Shown here: piece by piece, positions 1-6,869 of the stretch
How positions within the stretch are numbered: position 1 is the first letter of the stretch
Layout: every line of letters starts with the position of its first letter
Made by a program: the position numbers and the translations under genes
From: Streptosporangiaceae bacterium
Lineage (GTDB): Bacteria; Actinomycetota; Actinomycetes; Streptosporangiales; Streptosporangiaceae
Direction of reading: 5' to 3'
Assembly (NCBI GenBank): GCA_025934635.1
Contig: JAICWX010000310.1
Location: 1 to 10,167, forward strand
Length of the DNA: 10,167 bases
Notes under the pieces: generated by a model
Database searches by the model: none
Told to the model about the DNA's origin: nothing
Seen by the model: the letters and a program-made list of their open reading frames with translations, nothing else

Positions 1-1
1 C

Positions 2-307
2 GACACGCCGCTGTGGAAGATCATCGTCAAGGTGAAGCTGCCGATGGTGCGGCCCGCCATCGTGATGCTGATCTTCCTCAACACCATCGGCGCGCTCCAG
101 CTGTTCGTCGAGCCGCTGATCCTGAACAACTACTCGGCCGGCGTGGTCACGCTCAACTGGACGCCGGTGCTGTACATCTTCAATACCTCGATCAACTCCG
201 CCCAGTACAACCTGGGGGCGGCCATGGCGGTGGTGCTGGGGCTGGTCATCGTGGCCATCTCGGTGACGTCGCTGCTGTTCCGGCGGGACCGGGGAGGGGT
301 GTCGTGA
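2..307 (+). CDS. Carbohydrate ABC transporter permease, MalF-type (3' part)
   Basis: This is the last 101 residues of an inner-membrane permease of the MalF/UgpA type (binding-protein-dependent transport, MetI-like fold); the 5' part lies outside the window. The visible part begins inside the cytoplasmic EAA loop that docks on the ATPase: the stretch DTPLWKIIVKVKLPMVRP matches the usual end of that motif. It continues through hydrophobic segments around residues 19-40 and 72-95 and ends in a short basic tail (FRRDRGGVS). The stop TGA (305-307) overlaps the GTG start of the next permease in a four-base GTGA, so the two are translationally coupled and probably form the heterodimeric channel. 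Family membership is secure. The substrate is not identifiable; a sugar or glycerol-phosphate type compound is the general expectation for this family. Confidence 0.9.
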   Translation, partial: DTPLWKIIVKVKLPMVRPAIVMLIFLNTIGALQLFVEPLILNNYSAGVVTLNWTPVLYIFNTSINSAQYNLGAAMAVVLGLVIVAISVTSLLFRRDRGGVS

Positions 308-1251
308 GCAGTGCTCTGCTTACCGAGTCGCGGCGGGACCGGCGCCGGCGGGAACGTCTCGAGGAGGCTGAGGCCGCCATCGGAGTGGAGCTGTACGGGC
401 TCAAGCGCGGGACGGTCTCGGTGATGACCGGCTGCTGCGTGCTGTTCGCGATCTTCACGCTGGTCCCGGTGGCCTGGATCATCGTCAACTCGACCAAGAC
501 CCAGGCCAACATCTTCGGCAGCTTCGGGTTCTGGTTCGCCAGCCCGTTCGAGTTCTTCCACAACTTCCGGATGCTGTTCCAGAACGTGGACGACGACGGG
601 ACGTACATCCAGTGGTTCGGCAACACGGCGCTGTACGCCGTCCTCGGCGGGGGCGGGGCGACCGCGCTGGCGGCCTTCGCCGGCTATGGCTTCGCCCGGT
701 TCGACTTCCGCGGCTCCAAGGCGTACTTCTACGTCATCATCGGCGCGCTGCTGGTGCCGGTGGGCGCGATCACGCTGCCGCTCTACCTGGTGTACGCCAA
801 GGCGCACCTGATCAACTCGATCTGGGGCATGATCCTGCCCAGCCTGGTCAGCCCGGTCGGGGTCTACCTGATGCGGACCTACATCGGGCTGTCGGTGCCG
901 CGCGAGCTGGTCGACGCGGCCCGGATCGACGGGGCCGGCGAGACCCGGATCTTCTTCAAGATCGCGCTGCCGCTGATGGTGCCGGGCCTGATGACGGTGC
1001 TGCTGCTGTCGGTGGTCGGGGTGTGGAACAACTACTTCCTGCCGCTGATCATCTTCAGCGACAACAACAAGTTCCCGCTGACGGTCGGGATGGGCCTGTG
1101 GTCCCAGCACGCCACGACCAGCGGCGACCAGAACCTCTACCCGCTGATCGTGATGGGCGGGCTGGTCACCATCGCCCCGCTGATCATCTTGTTCCTGATC
1201 CTGCAGCGGTACTGGCGCAGCGGCATGCTGCTCGGCTCCATCGCGAACTGA
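304..1251 (+). CDS. Carbohydrate ABC transporter permease, MalG-type
   Basis: A complete 315-aa integral membrane permease, the second channel subunit of a CUT1-like importer. I chose the GTG at 304 because it overlaps the upstream stop in GTGA and follows a purine-rich ribosome-binding region (GGGGAGGGG, about 291-299). Reading further upstream in this frame gives only a low-complexity shadow of the MalF gene. Residues 1-35 are charged and cytoplasmic. Six hydrophobic segments follow at about 38-62, 107-130, 139-163, 172-193, 224-246 and 280-304. The EAA loop is at residues 200-223 (RELVDAARIDGAGETRIF then KIALP), with the conserved EAA-type Asp-Gly at 209-210. This is the normal MalG topology and length (about 270-320 aa). 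The ATPase gene follows after 24 bp, so the genes are likely one operon. The substrate is unknown. Confidence 0.94.
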   Translation: MSSALLTESRRDRRRRERLEEAEAAIGVELYGLKRGTVSVMTGCCVLFAIFTLVPVAWIIVNSTKTQANIFGSFGFWFASPFEFFHNFRMLFQNVDDDGTYIQWFGNTALYAVLGGGGATALAAFAGYGFARFDFRGSKAYFYVIIGALLVPVGAITLPLYLVYAKAHLINSIWGMILPSLVSPVGVYLMRTYIGLSVPRELVDAARIDGAGETRIFFKIALPLMVPGLMTVLLLSVVGVWNNYFLPLIIFSDNNKFPLTVGMGLWSQHATTSGDQNLYPLIVMGGLVTIAPLIILFLILQRYWRSGMLLGSIAN

Positions 1252-1275
1252 TCTTTTAGTGGGAGGCCATTTATC

Positions 1276-2487
<1,212 letters not shown>

Positions 2488-2522
2488 CCTGGTCCTTACT
2501 TAGCTGGTCGCGGAAAACTAGT

Positions 2523-2547
2523 TGTCACGGGCGGGGGCGGTGTGACA
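2523..2547. promoter_or_regulatory. Inverted repeat TGTCAC-N13-GTGACA upstream of the RIO kinase
   Basis: A perfect 6-bp inverted repeat with a 13-bp G-rich spacer lies between the ABC ATPase stop (2487) and the RIO kinase start (2670). The spacing of about 19 bp between half-site centres fits a dimeric DNA-binding protein on one face of the helix. The left half overlaps TTGTCA (2522-2527), which resembles a -35 box, but no convincing -10 follows at 17-18 bp. The operator role is inference. A second small hairpin, GCCGGC-GCTG-GCCGGC (2565-2580), follows without a T-run and could be a weak terminator for the transporter operon. Confidence 0.3.
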
Positions 2548-2602
2548 GCCTGCAGCACGTACGGGCCGGCGCTGGCCGGCTGAGCGAAGGGAGGCACCCG
2601 AG

Positions 2603-2722
2603 ATGCCAACGACTGTCGCAGGCGTGTTCTCGTCTGCCCCATTCATCGTTCAGCTGAGGAGCACCATCCTTGTACGACTTTTCTCCCCGCCACGGAGAGT
2701 TCAAGACTCGCCGCCGCGGTAA
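2603..2722 (+). CDS. Possible 39-codon upstream ORF overlapping the RIO kinase start
   Basis: An ATG at 2603 sits eight bases after a good ribosome-binding sequence (GGGAGG, 2589-2594) and opens a 39-codon frame ending at TAA (2720-2722). The peptide begins MPTTVAGVFSSAPFIVQLRS and resembles nothing I recognise. The frame overlaps the first 53 bases of the kinase gene, in a different register. It could be a regulatory leader peptide that controls ribosome access to the weak TTG start of the kinase. It could equally be a chance ORF: codon use after residue 20 (CTT, GTA, CGA, AGA) is poor for this genome, as expected where the kinase frame dictates the bases. The ribosome-binding site is the main support. 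Confidence 0.3.
   Translation: MPTTVAGVFSSAPFIVQLRSTILVRLFSPPRRVQDSPPR
2656..2660 (+). promoter_or_regulatory. Ribosome-binding site for the TTG start of the RIO kinase
   Basis: GAGGA ends nine bases before TTG at 2670. It is the reason to accept this rare start codon: no ATG or GTG with a comparable site lies near the beginning of the conserved sequence in this frame. Confidence 0.55.
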
Positions 2723-3605
2723 CCGGGGTTTCGACGACGACGCGCCGACCACCGCCAAGCGCACCCGGCGCCGGTCGCTGCCGCCGGTCGACTACACGAC
2801 CGACGGCCTGCCGGAGGGCGATCGCTGGTCCACCTGGGACCAGTCCATCCCGACCCAGCGCGGTCCCCTCCCCCACCCGGACTGGCTGGTCACCGACCTG
2901 GCCGCCGTCGACACCGAGCTCGGCGTCCTGAAGACGGGCAAGGAAGCGGACGTCTTCCTGGTCCGGCGCGGGATCCCGCAGGGCGGCCGGTCCTGCCTGC
3001 TCGCGGCCAAGCGCTACCGCGACGCCGAGCACCGGATGTTCCACCGCGACAGCGGCTACCTGGAAGGGCGGCGCACCCGGGATTCCCGGGTCAGCCGGGC
3101 GGCAGCCAACCGGACCGCGTTCGGCCGGGAGGCCATCGCCGGGCAGTGGGCCAACGCGGAGTTCAGCGCGCTGGCCCGGCTGTACGCGGCGGGGGTTTGC
3201 GTGCCCTATCCGGTGCAGGTCCTGGAGACCGAGCTGCTGCTGGAGTTCGTCGGCTCGGCCGACGGGGTCGCCGCACCCCGGCTGGCCGAGACCAGGCCGG
3301 ACCCGGCTTCGCTGGCGGCGCTGTGGGACCAGCTGGTTCTGGCGCTCGTCACGCTGGCCCGGGATGGCCTGGCCCACGGGGACCTGTCCGCGTACAACCT
3401 GCTGGTGGACGACGGGCGGCTGGTGATGATCGACCTGCCCCAGGTGGTCGACGTGATCGCCAACCCGCAGGGCGCCGGGTACCTCACCCGAGACGCGGAG
3501 AACATCGGGCGCTGGTTTGACGCCCGCGGCCTGGACGGGGCAGCCAGCCCGGCTCCGGCGGACCTGCCGGCCCTGCTCCGCCGCGAGGCCATGCTCGATG
3601 ACTGA
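2670..3605 (+). CDS. RIO1-family atypical serine/threonine protein kinase
   Basis: A 311-aa cytoplasmic protein with the RIO kinase fold. After a basic, Arg-rich N-terminus (about 1-50) comes the RIO-type nucleotide loop LKTGKEADVFLV (87-98), which replaces the usual glycine-rich loop. It is followed by the ATP-anchoring lysine in AAKRYRD (Lys114), the catalytic loop HGDLSAYNLL (236-245; catalytic Asp238, metal ligand Asn243) and the metal-binding aspartate Asp255 in MIDLPQ, which stands in for the DFG motif. These features separate RIO kinases from ordinary bacterial PknB-type kinases. All key residues are present, so it should be active. Eukaryotic and archaeal RIO1 act in small-ribosomal-subunit maturation; the bacterial role is not established, so a ribosome link is only inference. 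The TTG start rests on the ribosome-binding site at 2656. Its stop is six bases from that of the convergent gene on the other strand. Confidence 0.88.
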   Translation: MYDFSPRHGEFKTRRRGNRGFDDDAPTTAKRTRRRSLPPVDYTTDGLPEGDRWSTWDQSIPTQRGPLPHPDWLVTDLAAVDTELGVLKTGKEADVFLVRRGIPQGGRSCLLAAKRYRDAEHRMFHRDSGYLEGRRTRDSRVSRAAANRTAFGREAIAGQWANAEFSALARLYAAGVCVPYPVQVLETELLLEFVGSADGVAAPRLAETRPDPASLAALWDQLVLALVTLARDGLAHGDLSAYNLLVDDGRLVMIDLPQVVDVIANPQGAGYLTRDAENIGRWFDARGLDGAASPAPADLPALLRREAMLDD

Positions 3606-3611
3606 TGGCCG

Positions 3612-4448
3612 TCACGCGGCCCCGCCGGGGTGGATTATCACTTGGGGCAGGCGGATCGAGATGGGCTTGGCGGAGGCGTCGGGGGCCCACGCGATCAGGG
3701 ACAGCTCGTGGTGGCCGGCGGGGATCGCGGACAGGTCGAACTCGGCCCGGCCTGAGGGCGAGGGGATTACCGGGTCCTGGGGGTTCCAGCCTGGTTCGTC
3801 CGGGCGCTGGATGCGGGTGACGGCGCGCAGCTGCGTTCCGGGCCGGGCACCGCGGATGGTGAGCACGACGCGGACCGGCGAGGTGAGTTCGGTGCGCGGC
3901 GCGCTGGCGGGCTGGCCGGCCGTGACCAGGTCCGTGCGCCCGGCCGCGTCGATGAGGGCGGCGCTGTCGATGTGCAGCTGAGGGCGGCTCGAAGCGGGCT
4001 CGGGTCCCGGGGCAGGCTGGGATTCCGGGGCGGAGGGTGGCGGGTCGCTGGGCGGGGGTAGCTGGGTGGCCATCCAGGTGCAGATGGGGGCGCAGTCCCA
4101 GGTGGGCCATAGCTGGGGGTGGCGTTCTGGCTCGACTTCGGTTTGCTCGACCTCGGTGCGGCGTTCCCAGCTGCCTTCGTGCTGGCGCTGGCTGAAGATC
4201 ACGACGAACGAGGCGGCCGTGTGCCAGTCCGAGGCGTCGGTGACGGCCTGGTCCAGCTGGCTGCGGGCGTCGTCCTGCCAGTGCGAAATCAGCTCGAGGG
4301 TCGGACGCGGGCGCAGGTTCGCCATCGCCCGGTGGATGACGCGGCGGTCCGCCTGGACCAGGCCGCGCAGGTCGGTGACGTGCTGCCGGGCGAGGACCCG
4401 CCGGTGCTTGTCCGCCAGGCCCTCGATCGAGCTCAGGTCGTCAGGCAC
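3612..4448 (-). CDS. Unknown 278-aa protein: HhH-like N-terminus, Pro-rich linker, beta-rich C-terminus
   Basis: I do not recognise this protein. The GTG start at 4448 follows an AGGAG ribosome-binding site six bases upstream. Residues 1-50 (SIEGLADKHRRVLARQHVTDL onward) look like the short helix-hairpin-helix type module found in DUF4332-like proteins ('I-G-hydrophobic... L...G-I-T-D-L'). Residues 52-125 form a mixed region rich in Trp, with SHWQDD, SFVVIFSQRQ and WPTWDCAPICTWM. Residues 131-155 are a Pro/Ser/Glu linker. Residues 190-275 are predicted beta-rich and Ig-like (VRVVLTIRGARPGT; FDLSAIPAGHHELSLIAW). There is no signal peptide and no membrane segment, so it is likely cytoplasmic. 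It lies 72 bp downstream of the 181-aa unknown gene on the same strand, with a strong hairpin between them. It ends six bases from the convergent RIO kinase gene. Confidence 0.72.
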   Translation of the reverse strand: MPDDLSSIEGLADKHRRVLARQHVTDLRGLVQADRRVIHRAMANLRPRPTLELISHWQDDARSQLDQAVTDASDWHTAASFVVIFSQRQHEGSWERRTEVEQTEVEPERHPQLWPTWDCAPICTWMATQLPPPSDPPPSAPESQPAPGPEPASSRPQLHIDSAALIDAAGRTDLVTAGQPASAPRTELTSPVRVVLTIRGARPGTQLRAVTRIQRPDEPGWNPQDPVIPSPSGRAEFDLSAIPAGHHELSLIAWAPDASAKPISIRLPQVIIHPGGAA

Positions 4449-4480
4449 GGCGAGCTCCTCTCGTCTTCTTCCGGGTGGTA

Positions 4481-4512
4481 CCGGGTCCGCGGCCGGGCGG
4501 CCGCGGACCCGG
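4481..4512 (-). terminator. Perfect 14-bp hairpin between the two unknown genes
   Basis: A 14-bp perfect inverted repeat (4481-4494 and 4499-4512, left arm CCGGGTCCGCGGCC) with a four-base loop starts eight bases after the stop of the 181-aa gene, reading on the minus strand. It is nearly all G/C and has no T-run after it, so it is not a classical intrinsic terminator. Actinobacteria often use such hairpins as terminators or transcript stabilisers. If it ends transcription partially, it would set the 278-aa gene at a lower level than the 181-aa gene. Confidence 0.55.
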
Positions 4513-4520
4513 GGTCTGGC

Positions 4521-5066
4521 CTACACGAACAGGTACTCGCCCTGAGGCTCGTGACCGGCGACGGCCACCTCGCCCCGCTCGTTGCCGTAGTCGCCGCAGC
4601 AGCGCAGCTCGAACTTGGCTCCCACCTGGTAGAGCGTCCCGCAGCTCTCGGCCGGGACGGTGCAGGGCGGCACGGTGACACACAGGTCGATGTAGCGCGT
4701 CCGGCAGCCGTTCCAGTCAGCGATGTGCAGTTGCTCGGGGTCGGGCAGGACATCGGACAGGTTGAAGTCCGGGCCGTCGCCAATGGCGGTGAAGCCGACA
4801 TCGAAGCACCAGCGGCCGCCGATGCAGTTCCAAAGCCGCCCCTTGAGGTACACACGGAAGCGGACCTCGAAGGGGTCGGAGCGCTCGATGATGGTGTCGT
4901 GCACGTTCTTGTCGTCGATGTCGAGGATGTCGGCGTCCCAGTACGCCCGCAGGTGCCTCCTGGTCGGCAGCAGGACTTCGGTGGCGCCGTCGAGCCAGTC
5001 GGGCAGTTCCGGGGAAGCCGGCGCCGCCGTGGTAGCTGGTGCCTCGGTAACAGTTTCGGTGGACAT
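4521..5066 (-). CDS. Unknown cysteine-rich 181-aa protein
   Basis: I do not recognise a named family. The ATG at 5066 is preceded by AAGGGAG seven bases upstream. Residues 1-22 are Thr/Ala/Pro-rich and probably disordered; they have no hydrophobic core, so there is no signal peptide. The remainder alternates charged and beta-prone segments (DPFEVRFRVYLKGRLW, RWCFDVGFTAIG, RYIDLCVTVP, YQVGAKFELRCC, VAVAGHEPQGEYLFV), suggesting a compact beta-sandwich. Eight cysteines (81, 87, 121, 129, 135, 142, 156, 157) is high for a cytoplasmic actinobacterial protein and suggests metal binding or disulfides; several fall in beta-strand contexts rather than CxxC pairs. It is preceded by the BTAD regulator gene and a 162-bp structured spacer, and followed by the 278-aa unknown gene. 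The natural inference is that the regulator controls it. Real coding status is supported by the ribosome-binding site, codon use and amino-acid pattern. Confidence 0.75.
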   Translation of the reverse strand: MSTETVTEAPATTAAPASPELPDWLDGATEVLLPTRRHLRAYWDADILDIDDKNVHDTIIERSDPFEVRFRVYLKGRLWNCIGGRWCFDVGFTAIGDGPDFNLSDVLPDPEQLHIADWNGCRTRYIDLCVTVPPCTVPAESCGTLYQVGAKFELRCCGDYGNERGEVAVAGHEPQGEYLFV

Positions 5067-5120
5067 GAAGCGTCTCCCTTGCGCTGATCATGTGGCTGAG
5101 CGTGGCCGGAAGTGGCCATG

Positions 5121-5137
5121 GGTCCAGGATCTGGACC
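5121..5137. repeat. Hairpin GGTCCAG-GAT-CTGGACC in the leader of the 181-aa gene
   Basis: A perfect 7-bp stem with a three-base loop lies 55-71 bases upstream of the 181-aa gene's start. A neighbouring 5-bp stem TGGCC/GGCCA (5103-5118) has a six-base loop. If transcription starts in the palindrome cluster further up, both would fold in the 5' untranslated RNA. No known riboswitch pattern is recognisable. Confidence 0.4.
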
Positions 5138-5178
5138 GGCGCTGAGGTGGCGCTAAGGACGGCGCATAGCCGCCGGTT

Positions 5179-5210
5179 AGTTTCCGCGAAACTTCGCGCC
5201 TAAGCGCTTA
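5179..5210. promoter_or_regulatory. Cluster of overlapping palindromes upstream of the 181-aa gene
   Basis: Three palindromic elements lie within 32 bp: AGTTTC-CGC-GAAACT (5179-5193), overlapping CGCGAA-AC-TTCGCG (5185-5198), then the perfect palindrome TAAGCGCTTA (5201-5210). On the minus strand the same bases also read as two CGCG(A/G)A units ten bases apart, close to the direct-repeat layout that SARP-type regulators use. A weak promoter-like pair, TTTCGC then TATGCG 17 bases on, follows on the minus strand. This makes the cluster a plausible operator-promoter for the 181-aa gene. The sequence shows only the symmetry; binding by the neighbouring BTAD protein is inference. Confidence 0.4.
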
Positions 5211-5228
5211 TTTAGCGGCGGAATACGC

Positions 5229-6467
5229 TCAGGTGAGCTCGCGGAGGAGCCTGGTCGTCTCGTCCGAGGGGCAGACGCCTAGCTCATCGCGCAGGGCGTC
5301 GACGCAGATCCGGTACTGGCGGCTGACGAGCTGCTGCTGATGCTGGGCCGCGTAACAGCGCATGAGCAGCCGGTGGGCGGACTCGCAACACGGGTCGTGG
5401 CCGAGGGCGCGCCGGCCGAACTCCTCGGTCTCGGCCAGCTCGCCGAGCCGGAAGTGGATGTCGGCGATGCCCTCCAGGGCCTGCCCGTAGAGGTCCTGCA
5501 GGCGGCGCTGCTCGGGCAGGTACCACTCGGCATCGCCGTCGTCTTCGAACAGCGGCCCGCGGTAGAGGCCGATGGCCTTGCGGTAGGCGCCGATGACCCG
5601 CTCGGGCCGGTCTTCCCGGTGTGCCCGGCGGGCGTCGCCGACGGCCGACAGGAACTCGTTGCGGTCGATCCACCAGGTCAGCTCGGGATTGAGGACGTAG
5701 CAGCCATCTCGGTACACGATGGGCTGGGCGCCCTGGCCCACGCCTTCCAGGGTGTTACGCAGGCTGTAGAGCGCCACGTTGAGGTTGTTGCGGGCCGAGT
5801 TGTGGCTGTGGTCGGGCCACTGCAGCGCCATCAGGACGTCGCGCCGGATGGGGCGGTCCTGGTGGATCAGCAGGTACTGGAACACCGCCCGGGCCTTCAG
5901 GCTGGTCCATCGGGGTACCCGCCGCCCGGCGACGTGTACTTCCAGCGGCCCGAGCGCCGATGCCGCGATGTCCGCGTCCGGGGCGGCGGCGCCGTCGGCG
6001 CCGGCCAGGACGGACGCCGGCTCGGCGCGGGGGCGAGGCGAGGGCTCGGGTCCGGGGATGCCTGGGGCTGGTTCCTGGCTTCGCGCTGAGTTTCGCGCAG
6101 CAGAGCGGGTCCGGCGGAAAATGTCACGAAACTGGCCGGTGAGGCCTTTGTTATTTTCCGAAAGAATCGCGTCGGCGTGCTGATTAATTTCCCGCTCGAC
6201 GAGGCGGCAGCAGCGGGCGGCCGCTTCGAGACCGAGGGCCGCGCGCTGATATTCGGCGCTGCGCTGCCGGAGCTGGCCCACGGCATCCAGGCCGGACCCG
6301 GCGTGCCCGTCGGCGCCGTGGCCGAGAGCAAGCAGAGCGCCTTCCACGTCGGCGAAGAAGGGCTCCTGGGCGAGCTGGCGCAGCTCGGCCAGCGCCCCTG
6401 AGTACGGTGCCGCTGAGAACGGCGCCCCGGACGCCGTCTCCGGCGGTTTCGCCCCGTATGACCCCAT
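5229..6467 (-). CDS. BTAD (SARP-like) transcriptional regulator with an N-terminal extension
   Basis: A 412-aa putative DNA-binding activator. Residues 171-265 form the OmpR-type winged helix typical of SARPs: ALGPLEVHVAGRRV, then SLKARAVFQYLLIHQDRPIRRDVL, NNLNVALYSLRNTL, and the wing VYRDGCYVLN. Residues 272-412 are the bacterial transcriptional activation domain, a TPR-like helical bundle with the characteristic EWYLPEQRRLQDLY, GRRALGHDP, HRLLMRCYA and ALRDELGVCPSDET. Unlike small SARPs of about 250-280 aa, it has about 130 extra N-terminal residues, mostly helical (22-125), joined by a Pro/Ala-rich linker (131-168). I do not recognise this part; it may sense a signal or partner. No ATPase or sensor domain follows the BTAD. 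The ATG at 6467 has a G-rich but non-ideal ribosome-binding site. It is the first gene of a minus-strand set with two unknown genes, which are its likely targets. Confidence 0.88.
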   Translation of the reverse strand: MGSYGAKPPETASGAPFSAAPYSGALAELRQLAQEPFFADVEGALLALGHGADGHAGSGLDAVGQLRQRSAEYQRAALGLEAAARCCRLVEREINQHADAILSENNKGLTGQFRDIFRRTRSAARNSARSQEPAPGIPGPEPSPRPRAEPASVLAGADGAAAPDADIAASALGPLEVHVAGRRVPRWTSLKARAVFQYLLIHQDRPIRRDVLMALQWPDHSHNSARNNLNVALYSLRNTLEGVGQGAQPIVYRDGCYVLNPELTWWIDRNEFLSAVGDARRAHREDRPERVIGAYRKAIGLYRGPLFEDDGDAEWYLPEQRRLQDLYGQALEGIADIHFRLGELAETEEFGRRALGHDPCCESAHRLLMRCYAAQHQQQLVSRQYRICVDALRDELGVCPSDETTRLLRELT

Positions 6468-6869
6468 GGTCGACCCCCCACGATCAACTGTGCATCAGGG
6501 CCGACGTTTTACGCGTTTGTTGCATTTCTATTCAAGGGTCTGCCGCAGCCAGCGTCAAGTTATATATGGGTCCGCCGGTCGTGAGCGCTGGGCAGCAATT
6601 TAGCTTTTGTTACTGAAGAAAGAGCATTACACCGTGCTGGTCGTGATCCGGCGCCGCCTGACCGCACAGGGTAACGGCCAGGCGACGCTGGACCACCCGG
6701 GAACGCGGCGCCCGGCTACTCCAGGAGATCTGGTTCCTGCACCCGGGAGGATGACGTGAAGATGGCGGCGCGGTGACTCGCCCCGGGAGCGAAACGCCGC
6801 GCCAGATCAGAGCCTGGCCCGGCTACCTGAACGAGTCCTGAGGGCAACCTCCGGGAATAGTCTGGGAAT
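6468..6869. other. Intergenic region, AT-rich on its left side, with one doubtful small ORF
   Basis: About 400 bases separate the BTAD gene start from the terminator of the hopanoid operon. The left half (about 6500-6630) is distinctly AT-rich and holds the candidate promoter of the regulator. The right half returns to normal GC. One small plus-strand frame is possible: GTG at 6634 to TGA at 6759, 41 codons, after a weak purine-rich site (GAAGAAAGAG, 6615-6624). Its product (VLVVIRRRLTAQ onward) is not recognisable and I do not call it a gene. A 7-bp inverted repeat, GGCGCGG/CCGCGCC (6767-6803), has a 23-base loop. No tRNA, transposase remnant or conserved riboswitch was seen. Confidence 0.5.
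6530..6558 (-). promoter_or_regulatory. Candidate vegetative promoter of the BTAD regulator
   Basis: Reading the minus strand, TTGACG (6558-6553) is followed after exactly 17 bases by TTGAAT (6535-6530). This is a fair match to the HrdB/sigma-70 consensus, with an optimal spacer. Transcription would begin near 6523 and give a leader of roughly 55 bases before the ATG at 6467. The site lies in an AT-rich island, unusual in this window. Other TA-rich words nearby (TATATAT at 6561-6567) could be alternatives. Confidence 0.45.

Noticed and set aside
13..303. Longer N-terminus for the MalG-type permease
   Set aside because: This part is the MalF gene read out of frame. The GTG at 304 overlaps the MalF stop and has a good ribosome-binding region.
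4119..5087. 322-codon plus-strand frame opposite the two unknown genes
   Set aside because: It spans the hairpin and both antisense genes, has no ribosome-binding site of note, and encodes a biased Ala/Val/Gly/Asp product. The minus-strand frames have better starts and protein-like patterns.
6700..6750. GGTTCCTGCACCC as a tRNA T-arm
   Set aside because: The TTCRA consensus is not matched, and no acceptor or anticodon stem can be placed around it.
6634..6759. 41-codon plus-strand frame in the intergenic region
   Set aside because: Only a weak ribosome-binding site, no recognisable sequence, and chance frames of this size are common at this GC content.
6761..6803. 7-bp inverted repeat with a long loop as a second terminator
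   Set aside because: Short stem, 23-base loop and no T-run; a clear terminator already exists at 6870-6900.
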